From positions 1 to 64,000 of the forward strand of contig NZ_JAVXZY010000011.1 of the NCBI RefSeq assembly GCF_032337115.1: DNA of 64,000 nt. The letters run 5' to 3'. Origin of the DNA: Roseateles_C aquae. Lineage in GTDB: Bacteria > Pseudomonadota > Gammaproteobacteria > Burkholderiales > Burkholderiaceae_C. The notes under the pieces are model-generated. The model was not told the origin of the DNA and ran no database searches. It worked only from the letters and a program-made list of their open reading frames with translations. Each line of letters starts with the position of its first letter. Positions within the stretch are counted from its first letter, which is position 1. Shown piece by piece: positions 13,422-21,582 of the stretch. A program made the translations under genes and the position numbers.

Positions 13422-15455
13422 ATGAACGTCAGCCCTGAGTCCACCGCCGCCAGCGCCACCACGGCCACGCGCCTGGCGCAGGCGCGCTGGACCGAGATCG
13501 ACGATCTGATCGACGCCACCCGCCGCGTCGAGGCGGAGTTGCTGATGCGTGAGCTGCACGCCGACACCAGCCTGGGCCCGGTCGACCGGCTGCGCCTGCA
13601 GGCCCGCGAGCAACGAGTGGCGCTGCTGCAGGGCATGAACCAGGAGCAGGTGGACGCCGCGTTTGCGCTGGTCGACCAGGCCGAGCGCTTGGGCGACGCC
13701 TACACGCTGGCCGATTGCCTGTGCTGCCTGGCGCGGCTGCAGAGCAAGGCTCAGCTGACCGAGATGGCGCTGCAGGCGCTGGGCCGGGCGCAGGCGCTCT
13801 ACGAAGGCCTGGGCGACGACACCGAGCTGGTGCGCTGCGTGACGCTGGCGGCCAAGCTGCTGCACGACGCCGAGATGCATGATCAGTGCATCGCAAGATT
13901 GCAGCCGCTGGTCGACAAGGCCGAGTGGCTGGCCCAGCTGGCGCCCCAGCAGCGCTACAGCCTGATGGTCAATCTGGCCGCCGCTTATTCCTACACCGAG
14001 CGGCGCGACAAGGCGCAGGCGATTCAGGAGGTGCTGTACCGCGAGTCCTGCATCGACGGCTCGCCGGAGCAGCGCGCCCGCGACACGCTGAACCTGCTCA
14101 ACCACTACATCTGGGCCGGCGAGCTGGGCCGCGCTCGCACCATGCTGGACGAGGTGGCCGCGCTGGTGGCACAGCAGGCGCTGAGCCCCGACCGCCACAT
14201 CTTCTACTTCCAGAACGAGGCGCTGTGGCTGTGGAAGAGCGGCCGCCATGCCGAGGCCATGCCCTGGTTCCACCGTGCGGCCGAGGAGGCCGAGCAGCGC
14301 AAGCAGTGGCCGATCTACGGCCGCGCGCTGCTGCGCCGCGCCGAGTGCGCCGAGGAGGGCGGCCTGTGGGACGAAGCGCTGGCAGCCCGGCGCACCCAGG
14401 TCAGCCATCTGGAATCGCGGCTGAAGACGCTGAAGCAGTCGATGGGCGGCAGCCTGGTCAGCCTGATCGGCCATGCCCGCACGCTGGCGCAGAACGAATA
14501 CCTGCGCCAGCATGGCAACGAGCTGGAACGCGAACTGGCCGAGCGTAATCGCGAGCTGAGCCAGGCGCTGACGCGGGTGCAGAACGAGGTCGAGGTGCGC
14601 CGCCTGGCCGAAGCGGCGCTGGCCGAGGCCCGCGATGCGCTGGAGGTCAAGGTCGAGCAGCGCACCCAGGAGCTGGAGCGCGCGATGCGCCTGCTGCTGG
14701 AGCGCGAGAAGCAGACGGCGCTCAGCCATCTGGTCGCCGGCGTTGCCCACGAGCTGAACACGCCGCTGGGCAATGCGCTGCTGGCCATCGGCACGCTGGC
14801 CGACGCGCTGCGCAAGAACCAGCAGGCCTTTGCCGAGCAACGCCTGCGCCGCGAGGACATGCAGGACATGCACGAAGGCATGCATGAAGGCCTGAGCCTG
14901 GCCTCGCGCAGCATCGAACGGGCCGCCGCGCTGGTGGGCAGCTTCAAGGCGCTGGCGCTGGAGCAGGCCAGCACGCAGATCATCGGCTTCAAGCCCCGCG
15001 AGGTGATCGCCAACACGCTGCAGGTGATGGGCCCGGCGCTGCGGGCGGCCGCGGTCGAGGTCGACAGCAGCGCGCTCGACGACCCGCTGCTGCACAGCGA
15101 CCCCGGCGCGCTCGGCCAGGTGCTGGCCCAGCTGCTGGAGAACTGCCTCAACCACGCCTTCGCCGATTGGGACGGGCCGCGCCGGCTGCGGCTGGCCAGC
15201 CGGATAGCCTGCGAAGGCGCGCACAGCAGCTGGCAACTCAGCATCAGCGACAGCGGCCGGGGCATTGCGCCCGAGCATCTGCCGCGCGTCTTCGACCCCT
15301 TCTTCACCACCCGGCTGGGCCAGGGCTCCTCGGGCCTGGGCCTGCATGTCGTCTACCGGCTGGTGACGCAGCGCCTGCAGGGCGAGATCACGGCCAGCAG
15401 CCCGGCCGGCCAGGGCTGCACGATGGAGCTGCGCCTGCCGCTGCAGGCCGGCTGA
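13422..15455 (+). CDS. Soluble TPR-containing sensor histidine kinase
   Basis: A 677-residue protein without membrane segments. Residues ~1-370 are helical TPR-like repeats (QLTEMALQALGRAQALYEGL and following). A long coiled coil follows (ELERELAERNRELSQALTRV to RTQELERAMRLLLEREKQ). The phosphoacceptor His is residue 443 in GVAHELNTPLGNAL. The ATPase domain has the N box (LLENCLNHAF), a G1 box (ISDSGRGIAP) and GSSGLGLHVV. ATG 13422 was chosen over 13371 and 13395, which would add only short unconserved tails. No response regulator is adjacent, so it is an orphan kinase. It senses a cytoplasmic signal through protein-protein contacts, by inference. Confidence 0.85.
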   Translation: MNVSPESTAASATTATRLAQARWTEIDDLIDATRRVEAELLMRELHADTSLGPVDRLRLQAREQRVALLQGMNQEQVDAAFALVDQAERLGDAYTLADCLCCLARLQSKAQLTEMALQALGRAQALYEGLGDDTELVRCVTLAAKLLHDAEMHDQCIARLQPLVDKAEWLAQLAPQQRYSLMVNLAAAYSYTERRDKAQAIQEVLYRESCIDGSPEQRARDTLNLLNHYIWAGELGRARTMLDEVAALVAQQALSPDRHIFYFQNEALWLWKSGRHAEAMPWFHRAAEEAEQRKQWPIYGRALLRRAECAEEGGLWDEALAARRTQVSHLESRLKTLKQSMGGSLVSLIGHARTLAQNEYLRQHGNELERELAERNRELSQALTRVQNEVEVRRLAEAALAEARDALEVKVEQRTQELERAMRLLLEREKQTALSHLVAGVAHELNTPLGNALLAIGTLADALRKNQQAFAEQRLRREDMQDMHEGMHEGLSLASRSIERAAALVGSFKALALEQASTQIIGFKPREVIANTLQVMGPALRAAAVEVDSSALDDPLLHSDPGALGQVLAQLLENCLNHAFADWDGPRRLRLASRIACEGAHSSWQLSISDSGRGIAPEHLPRVFDPFFTTRLGQGSSGLGLHVVYRLVTQRLQGEITASSPAGQGCTMELRLPLQAG

Positions 15456-15470
15456 GCGCAGCCGAGCGCC

Positions 15471-15580
15471 GTGACGCTCAGTGACGCTCAGTGGCGCCCA
15501 GTGGCGCCCAGTGGCGCCCAGTTCTGCCCAGTTCTGCCCAGTGCTGCCCAGTGCTGCCCAGTGCTGCTCAGTGCCGCGCG
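15471..15580. repeat. Eleven tandem 10-bp repeats between convergent genes
   Basis: Eleven successive decamers with the skeleton GTGNNGCYCA: GTGACGCTCA twice, GTGGCGCCCA three times, GTTCTGCCCA twice, GTGCTGCCCA twice, then GTGCTGCTCA and the degenerate GTGCCGCGCG. Variants are arranged in blocks, which points to local duplication. The last units overlap the 3' end of the MATE gene. Confidence 0.9.
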
Positions 15581-16926
15581 GCCCGCAAGCGCCGCCGCGC
15601 CGCGCGGGCATGGGGCACCCAGCCCAGGGCGGCCCAGCGCCGCCACATCAGGAGGCCGCGCAGCCATTCATCGGCCGCGTAGGCGATCCAGATGCCGGCC
15701 AGGCCCAGACCCAGCCGCTCGCCCAGCAGCCAGCTGCCGCCAGCCAGCACGATCAGCATCGAACCGGCGCCAACCATCACCGGGTAACGCGCATCGCCGG
15801 CCGCACGCAGCGCATTGATAACGACCAGATTGAAGGTGCGGCCCGGCTCCAGCAGCACCGTCAGCGCCATCAGCGTGACGCCCTGGGCGATGATGGCCGC
15901 ATCCTGCGTGAAGCCGCGCAGCAGCCAGGGCGAGGCCATCGCCGCGGCCGTCGCGACGACGACGCTGACCACCAGCCCGCGCGCCAGCGCCCGCCGCACC
16001 AGCCGGTGGGCATCGTGCAGGCGGCCGGCGCCGATCAGATGGCCGACGACGATCTCGGCCGCAAAGCCGGTGGCCAGGCCGAACAGCAGCACGAAGTACA
16101 TCAGCTGCGAGACATAGGAATGGGTGGCCAGCGCGGTGGCACCCAGCTGCCCGGCCACCGCGATGCTGACCATGAAGGCCAGCCGGTAGGCGATGTTCTC
16201 GGCCGCCCCAGGCAAGCCGATGTGCAGGATGGCGCCCAGCTCCTGGCGGGGCAGCCGCCACCAGTCGCGCCAGCCGGGCCGCAGGCTCAGCCGCGCCCGC
16301 CACAGCCACAGATGCAGGCCCAGGCCGAGCCCGCGGCTGGCCAGCAGCGAGAGGGCAAAGCCCGGCAGGCCGAACTGCTGCATCAGCGGCACGGCCAAGC
16401 TCAGCTGCAAGCACTGCATCACCACCAGCACCGCCAGCGTGTCGCGGCCGCGCAGATGGGCGCGCATCACGCTGGCCATCGCGGCATTCCAGGCATCCAG
16501 CAGCATGGCCGGCGCCAGCCACTGCAGCAGCGGCACGGCCAGCGGCAGCAGCTCGGCCGGTGCATTCATCAGGCGCAGCAAGGGGGCCGCCGCCACGGCC
16601 GCCGCCAGCGCCGTCAGGCCGCCAATCCAGCTGCTGGCCCCCAGGGCAGCGCGCGCACTGGCGTCAGCCCGCGCCCGCTGTCCGCCACCCAGGCTTTGCG
16701 TGATGACCACGCTGATGCCGGCGCCGATGATGCGAAACAGAATGAACAGCGTGCCCGCGACATGATTGGCCAGCGCGAAGGCCGCCCCAGCGGCGTCGGA
16801 AACACGCGCCGCCAGCAGCGTGCCGACCAGGCCCACGGCAATGCCCAGGCACAACTCGAGGAACAGCGGCCAGGCCAAGGGAAACAGGCGAGGCGCGGGG
16901 ATGGCAGGGGCGGGACTGGCTTGCAT
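15568..16926 (-). CDS. MATE-family multidrug efflux transporter
   Basis: A 452-residue inner-membrane protein with about twelve hydrophobic segments in two homologous halves (for example LAWPLFLELCLGIAVGLVGTLLAARVSDAAG in the first and LPGAAENIAYRLAFMVSIAVAGQLGATALATHSYV at the start of the second). These are the two MATE repeats. It would exchange cations for drugs or metabolites. ATG at 16926 (MQASPAPAIPAPRLFPLAWP) was chosen; the open frame upstream has low-complexity composition. The C-terminal tail is Arg-rich (HARAARRRLRAARH) and its last codons run into the decamer repeat array. Substrate unknown. Confidence 0.85.
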   Translation of the reverse strand: MQASPAPAIPAPRLFPLAWPLFLELCLGIAVGLVGTLLAARVSDAAGAAFALANHVAGTLFILFRIIGAGISVVITQSLGGGQRARADASARAALGASSWIGGLTALAAAVAAAPLLRLMNAPAELLPLAVPLLQWLAPAMLLDAWNAAMASVMRAHLRGRDTLAVLVVMQCLQLSLAVPLMQQFGLPGFALSLLASRGLGLGLHLWLWRARLSLRPGWRDWWRLPRQELGAILHIGLPGAAENIAYRLAFMVSIAVAGQLGATALATHSYVSQLMYFVLLFGLATGFAAEIVVGHLIGAGRLHDAHRLVRRALARGLVVSVVVATAAAMASPWLLRGFTQDAAIIAQGVTLMALTVLLEPGRTFNLVVINALRAAGDARYPVMVGAGSMLIVLAGGSWLLGERLGLGLAGIWIAYAADEWLRGLLMWRRWAALGWVPHARAARRRLRAARH

Positions 16927-17036
16927 CGGTACTGCTGATGAACGGGAGATCCTAGAGCAGTCGCCAATGCGGCTTGGTAACCGCGCGGTAACCCCTTGGC
17001 GGCGCCGCGGCGCTGCGCCGACGGCCCGGCTGCGAT

Positions 17037-18437
17037 TCAGCTGGCGGGCGCGAGCGTTTGCGCGCTTGGCGCTGCATCCGTCTGCCGCACGCCCGGCAGC
17101 CACAGCTGCACGCACAGCCCGCCCAGCTGTGTGGAACGCGACAGTGCGACCCGCGCGCCATGCAGCGCAGCGATGCGTTTGACGATGGACCAACCCAGGC
17201 CCGAGCCGCTTTCAGCCTGGCCGGCCGGGCGGAAGAAGCGCTGGCCCAGGCGGGCCAGCACGGCTTCATCCAGGCCCGGGCCGCTGTCGTCGACCTGCAG
17301 CAAGACCTGACCCTCGGGTGCCGCCTGCAACTGCAGCGCGATCTGGGCACCGGCCGGGCTGTAGCGCATCGCGTTGTCGATCAGATTGCGCAGCAGCACC
17401 GTCAGCAGCAGCTCATAGCCCAACACCCGCAGGCCCCCGTCCGGCGCCTGCAGGCCGAGCTGCTGCGATTTGGCCAGCGCCGCATCGGCCTGCTCGGCCA
17501 GCATCTGGCTGGCCAGGGCGGACAGCTCGACCGGTTGTGCCACACCACCCTCGCCGGCCTCCAGCCGCGCCAGTACCAGCAGCTGGTCGACCAGGCGCGC
17601 GGCGCGATCGCAGCCCCCCAGCGTGGCCTGCAAGGCGTGATCGCGTTCCGCCGCGTGCTCTGCGCCCAGCGCCACCTGAACCTGGGCGCGGATCGCGGCA
17701 ATCGGCGTGCGCAGTTCGTGGGCAGCATCGGCGGTGAAGCGTCGCTCGCCTTCAAGCAGGCGAGCGATGCGCTCGAACAGGGCATTGAGTGCCGCCAGCA
17801 AGGGTTGCAGCTCAGTGGGTAGTTCGCGTTCGGCCAGGGGCTGAAGCTCGCGACCATCACGGCGGCGCAGCTCGCCGCTGAGCCGGCGCAGCGGCGCCAT
17901 CGCGCGGCGCAGCGTCCACCAGACGATCAGCACCATGAAGGGCATGGCAGCCAGGCGCGGCAGCAGCACGTTGCGGCGCAGCGCCAAACGCAGGGTCTCG
18001 CGCGAGGCCAGCGTCTCAGCCACATGGATGCGCAGCCCGCCGCCACTGGCGGTATAGACCCGCCAGTCCTCGCCGCCCACCTGCACGGTACGCGCCCCCG
18101 GCTCGGCTGTGCTGATGGCCGCAGTCGGCATATTGACCGAGCGCTGCAACAACTGGCCGCGCAGCCAGATCTGGAATCCCAGCTGTGGCGATAGCGTGTG
18201 CAGCAGCGGCGCGTCGGGCTGCGGCTCGTCCTCCTCCAGCTCACTGGCCTGCTGGGCCAGCAGCAGGGCAGCCGACTGGGCCAGGTGGGCATCGAGCAGC
18301 TCATCGAGCTCGCGCTGCACCTCGTACCAGCTCCATCCCCCGGTACTCGTCGTCAACAGCAACAGCATGCCCAGCTGCGACAGCAGCAGGCGCAGCTGCA
18401 TGGAACGCGGCGGCCAGAACCTCAGCAATGAGCGCAT
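17037..18437 (-). CDS. QseC-like two-component sensor histidine kinase
   Basis: A 466-residue inner-membrane kinase: a first membrane helix at residues ~13-35, a periplasmic sensor of ~125 residues, a second helix (LAAMPFMVLIVWW), then HAMP-like linker, H box (FTADAAHELRTPIAAIRAQV), N box (LIDNAMRYSPAGAQI), a G box (VDDSGPGLDE) and GSGLGWSIV. The periplasmic part has the acidic stretch ASELEEDEPQPD, reminiscent of the metal-sensing loop of PmrB-like sensors, but the ligand is unknown. The ATG overlaps the response regulator stop by one base (TGATG), so the pair is translationally coupled. Confidence 0.88.
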   Translation of the reverse strand: MRSLLRFWPPRSMQLRLLLSQLGMLLLLTTSTGGWSWYEVQRELDELLDAHLAQSAALLLAQQASELEEDEPQPDAPLLHTLSPQLGFQIWLRGQLLQRSVNMPTAAISTAEPGARTVQVGGEDWRVYTASGGGLRIHVAETLASRETLRLALRRNVLLPRLAAMPFMVLIVWWTLRRAMAPLRRLSGELRRRDGRELQPLAERELPTELQPLLAALNALFERIARLLEGERRFTADAAHELRTPIAAIRAQVQVALGAEHAAERDHALQATLGGCDRAARLVDQLLVLARLEAGEGGVAQPVELSALASQMLAEQADAALAKSQQLGLQAPDGGLRVLGYELLLTVLLRNLIDNAMRYSPAGAQIALQLQAAPEGQVLLQVDDSGPGLDEAVLARLGQRFFRPAGQAESGSGLGWSIVKRIAALHGARVALSRSTQLGGLCVQLWLPGVRQTDAAPSAQTLAPAS

Positions 18438-19102
18438 CAACGCGGCTCGGCCAGCAAGCGGTAACCCACGCCGCGCAGCGTCTGAATGCGCTCGGGCCCG
18501 ATCTTGCGGCGCAGGTGGTGGATCTGCACCTCGACGGTATTGCTCTCGACCACGCTGCCCCATTGGTAGAGCTGCTGGGCCAGCTGCTCGCGCGACAGCA
18601 GCCGCGGCGTGGCCAGCATCAGCGCCTGCAGCAGATCGAACTCGCGGGCCGTCAGGTCCAGCGCCTCATCCTGCAGCTGCACGGTGCGCGCGGCCGGGTC
18701 CAGCGTCAGCGCGCCGCAGCTCAGCTTCTCCTGCGGCCGGCCATGGGCGCGGCGGATCAGGGCGCGCAGCCGGGCAGCCAGCTCATGCAGATCGGCCGGC
18801 TTGACCAGATAGTCGTCGGCGCCATGATCCAGGCCGCTGACCCGCTGCGCGATCGCATCGCGCGCGGTCAGCACCAGGATGGGCGTGGCAATGCCATCGG
18901 CGCGGGCACGGCGCAGGATGTCCAGCCCGTCGATGCGCGGCAGGCCCAGGTCCAGCACCATGGCGCCATAGCCGGCGTCATGCAGCTGCACCAGCGCCGC
19001 CTCGCCGTCCTGCACCCAGTCGACCAAAAAGCCGGCCTGGCGCAGGCCGGCACGCAGGCCGTCGCCGAGCAGCGGGTCGTCTTCAGCGAGCAGGATGCGC
19101 AT
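18437..19102 (-). CDS. OmpR-family response regulator, partner of the QseC-like kinase
   Basis: A 221-residue two-domain regulator. The receiver domain has the acidic pocket (LLAEDDP), the phosphoacceptor Asp51 (MVLDLGLPRIDG), Thr (VLTARD) and Lys (DYLVKPAD). The C-terminal winged helix contains LTAREFDLLQALM and NTVEVQIHHLRRKIG, typical of OmpR/PhoB regulators. ATG 19102 starts MRILLAEDD, the standard N-terminus; a start at 19114 would add four residues. It is the first gene of a two-gene operon with the kinase and probably regulates genes for envelope or metal stress, by family analogy. Confidence 0.9.
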   Translation of the reverse strand: MRILLAEDDPLLGDGLRAGLRQAGFLVDWVQDGEAALVQLHDAGYGAMVLDLGLPRIDGLDILRRARADGIATPILVLTARDAIAQRVSGLDHGADDYLVKPADLHELAARLRALIRRAHGRPQEKLSCGALTLDPAARTVQLQDEALDLTAREFDLLQALMLATPRLLSREQLAQQLYQWGSVVESNTVEVQIHHLRRKIGPERIQTLRGVGYRLLAEPR

Positions 19103-19148
19103 GGTGGGCGCCAAGCATAACGGCGAAAGGAGGTGGCAACCGCGTCGC

Positions 19149-21203
19149 TCAGCCTGCCTTCTTGGCCACCAGCGTCAGGATGTCATAGCTGGCCACCAGT
19201 TCGCCGCGCTGGTTCATCACCTGCACGTCCCAGGCCACCACGCCTTGCGGCGGCTGGTCGGGGCGGTTGCCGCGGTCGATGCGGCGCTTGCAGGTCAGGC
19301 GTGCCTGGATGGTGTCGCCGATGGCGACCGGGTTGACGAAGCGCAGCGTGTCCAGGCCGTAGTTGGCCAGGACCGGGCCCGGGGCCGGCGAGACGAACAG
19401 GCCGGCGGCGGCCGAGAGCACGAAATAGCCATGCGCGATGCGCTGGCCGAACTGGGTTTCCTTGGCGGCGACTTCGTCGAAGTGCATGTAGAAGTAGTCG
19501 CCCGAGACGCCGCCGAAGTTGACGATGTCGGCCTCGGAGACGGTGCGGCGGTGCGTGAGCAGCGAATCGCCGACCTGGATCTCCTCGAAGTACTTGCGGA
19601 AGGGGTGGATCGCGTCTTCCTGCATCTTGCCGCCGCGCTGGTACTCGCCGGTGATGGCGGTCAGCATCGTCGGCGAGCCCTGCACGGCCACGCGCTGCAG
19701 ATAGTGCTTGACGGCGCGGATGCCACCCAGCTCCTCACCACCGCCGGCGCGGCCCGGACCGCCGTGCTTGAGCATGGGCAGCGGCGAGCCGTGGCCGGTC
19801 GATTCCTTGCTCGATTCGCGGTCCAGCACATGGATGCGGCCGTGGAAGGCGCCGGCGTGGAAGACGGCTTCAGCGGCCAGCGCCGGTGTCTTGGTGACCA
19901 CCGAGCCGACCAGGCTGCCGCGGCCCTTGGCGGCCAGCGCCAGGGCCTCGTCGAAATCGCCATAGGGCATCAGCGTGGACACCGGGCCGAAGGCCTCGAC
20001 GCTGTGCACCGTCTCGTTCGTCAGCGCGTCGCGGCACAGCAGCAGGGTCGGGCTGTAGAAAGCGCCCTCCGCCACGCCCTCACCGACCGGCGCGAAGCCG
20101 TCGCGCTCGCCGTAGACGACCTCGTTGCCCTGGCTGAGCATCGCCACACGCGCGGCCACATCGGCCTGCTGCTCGCGCGAGGCCAGCGCGCCCATCTTGA
20201 CGCCCTCGACCGACGGATCGCCGGCGCGGATCTTGGCCAGGCGTTCGCGCAACTTGGCGGCCACCGCATCGAGGTGCTGGGCCGGCACGATGGCGCGACG
20301 GATGGCCGTGCACTTCTGACCGGTCTTGGCGCTCATCTCGCGGAAGACCTCGCGAACGAAGAGATCGAACTCGGGATCGTCGGGCGTCACGTCCGGCGCC
20401 AGGATCGCGCAGTTCAGGCTGTCGGCCTCGGCGTTGAAGGGGATGGAGCGGGCGATCAGGTTCTTGTTGACGCGCAGCATGGCCGCGGTGTCGGCCGAGC
20501 CGGTAAAGGTGACCACATCGGTCTCCTCCAGGCGATCCAGCAGATCGCCGGAGCCGCCGATGATCAGCTGCAGCGAGCCTTCGGGCAGCAGGCCCGATTG
20601 CTGGATCAGGCGCACGCAGGCCTCGGCCACATAGCTGGTGGCGGTGGCCGGCTTGACGATGCAAGGCATGCCGGCCAGGAAGCTGGGCGCGAACTTCTCC
20701 AGCATGCCCCACATCGGGAAGTTGAAGGCATTGATGTGCACGGCCACGCCGCGCTTGGGCACCAGCACATGGCTGCCCCAGAACTGGCCTTCCTTGCCGA
20801 GCTGCTGGGCCGGACCTTCATGGACCACATTGCTGGATGGCAGCTCGCGCCGGCCCATCGAGGCATAGGCGTAGAGGGTGCCGATGCCGCCTTCGATGTC
20901 GATCCAGTTGTCCGAGCGGGTGCCGCCGGTATGGGCCGAGATCGCATACAGCGATTCCTTGTGCTCCATCAGATAGGCGCCGAGCTGCTTGAGCAGCGCC
21001 GCCCGCTGCTGGAAGGACAGCTTCAGCAGGCCAGGCAAGGCCTGACCCCGCGCATAGGCCAGGCTCTCGGCGAAGTCGAGCCCTTCGGCATGCGTCTGCG
21101 CCACCAGGCGACCGTTGACCGCGCTGTGCAAGCCGCGCGCGGCCTGTGTGCCGATCCAGCGACCGGCAATCAGGCTTTGTAGAACAGGGGTGGTGGCGCT
21201 CAT
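19149..21203 (-). CDS. paaZ: PaaZ, oxepin-CoA hydrolase / 3-oxo-5,6-dehydrosuberyl-CoA semialdehyde dehydrogenase
   Basis: A bifunctional ring-opening enzyme of the phenylacetyl-CoA pathway, 684 residues. Residues 1 to ~525 form an aldehyde dehydrogenase domain with the catalytic Cys in KTGQKCTAIRRAI and the binding motif VTFTGSADTA. Residues ~540-684 form a MaoC-like hydratase domain (GGVSGDYFYMHFDEVAAKET then GQRIAHGYFVLS) that hydrolyses oxepin-CoA. Full length for the family. ATG 21203 has a GGAGGAG ribosome site seven bases upstream; an earlier ATG at 21260 lacks one. It is the last paa gene in the - strand cluster, separated from the binding-protein gene by 379 bp that holds repeats. 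Confidence 0.95.
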   Translation of the reverse strand: MSATTPVLQSLIAGRWIGTQAARGLHSAVNGRLVAQTHAEGLDFAESLAYARGQALPGLLKLSFQQRAALLKQLGAYLMEHKESLYAISAHTGGTRSDNWIDIEGGIGTLYAYASMGRRELPSSNVVHEGPAQQLGKEGQFWGSHVLVPKRGVAVHINAFNFPMWGMLEKFAPSFLAGMPCIVKPATATSYVAEACVRLIQQSGLLPEGSLQLIIGGSGDLLDRLEETDVVTFTGSADTAAMLRVNKNLIARSIPFNAEADSLNCAILAPDVTPDDPEFDLFVREVFREMSAKTGQKCTAIRRAIVPAQHLDAVAAKLRERLAKIRAGDPSVEGVKMGALASREQQADVAARVAMLSQGNEVVYGERDGFAPVGEGVAEGAFYSPTLLLCRDALTNETVHSVEAFGPVSTLMPYGDFDEALALAAKGRGSLVGSVVTKTPALAAEAVFHAGAFHGRIHVLDRESSKESTGHGSPLPMLKHGGPGRAGGGEELGGIRAVKHYLQRVAVQGSPTMLTAITGEYQRGGKMQEDAIHPFRKYFEEIQVGDSLLTHRRTVSEADIVNFGGVSGDYFYMHFDEVAAKETQFGQRIAHGYFVLSAAAGLFVSPAPGPVLANYGLDTLRFVNPVAIGDTIQARLTCKRRIDRGNRPDQPPQGVVAWDVQVMNQRGELVASYDILTLVAKKAG

Positions 21204-21255
21204 CGCTAACTCCTCCGGAAATTGAAAACAGCGCTTCGCTGGGGCAAAGAAACAA

Positions 21256-21281
21256 ACCACAGAGACACAGAGACACGGAGG
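21256..21281. repeat. Half-copy of the ACCACAGAGACACGGAG extragenic repeat
   Basis: It reads ACCACAGAGACACAGAGACACGGAGG and matches one arm of the hairpin repeats at 23488-23564, 26407-26482 and 27535-27618. No opposing arm follows. It lies in the 379-bp gap upstream of paaZ. Confidence 0.7.
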
Positions 21282-21462
21282 AATTCAAGCAGCAGGCCTG
21301 TGAGCCTGCTTGGCCTGCCGGTTCAGCGTCTCGTTGCAGCTGGGTCTCAATGCATCAGCTGGAAGCCATGACAGTTGAAAGAAAACAATGGCCCTTGCGG
21401 GGCCAGGTGTTGCGCTAGCTTCGCCCGAACGCATTTCAAGCGAAGACATCGGGCAAAGGCAG

Positions 21463-21581
21463 TTCGTCGGCAGAGGGCGTAGCGAGCAGGTCGAGGTCAG
21501 TGCGAGCAGCACAGCCGTACTCTCGTACGGCGCGCAGCGCAGCGCTGAGATCGGCCTGCGCAGTAGCCAGATGCCGACGAA
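21463..21581. repeat. Long imperfect palindrome (119 bp) downstream of the binding-protein gene
   Basis: GTTCGTCGGCA (21463-21473) and TGCCGACGAAC (about 21571-21581) form 11-bp terminal inverted repeats. A centre near 21522 has CCGTACTCTCGTACGG, and GC-rich arms pair partly in between. It ends two bases from the stop of the LivK-type gene, so in RNA it would form a long hairpin at that gene's 3' end. It could be an extragenic palindromic element or miniature transposon, used as terminator or mRNA stabiliser. Confidence 0.6.
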
Positions 21582-21582
21582 C

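Noticed and set aside
13278..15611. N-terminal extension of the dppB-type gene to 15611
   Set aside because: The extra ~780 residues shadow the divergent histidine kinase and the decamer repeat; the DppB family start is at 13277.
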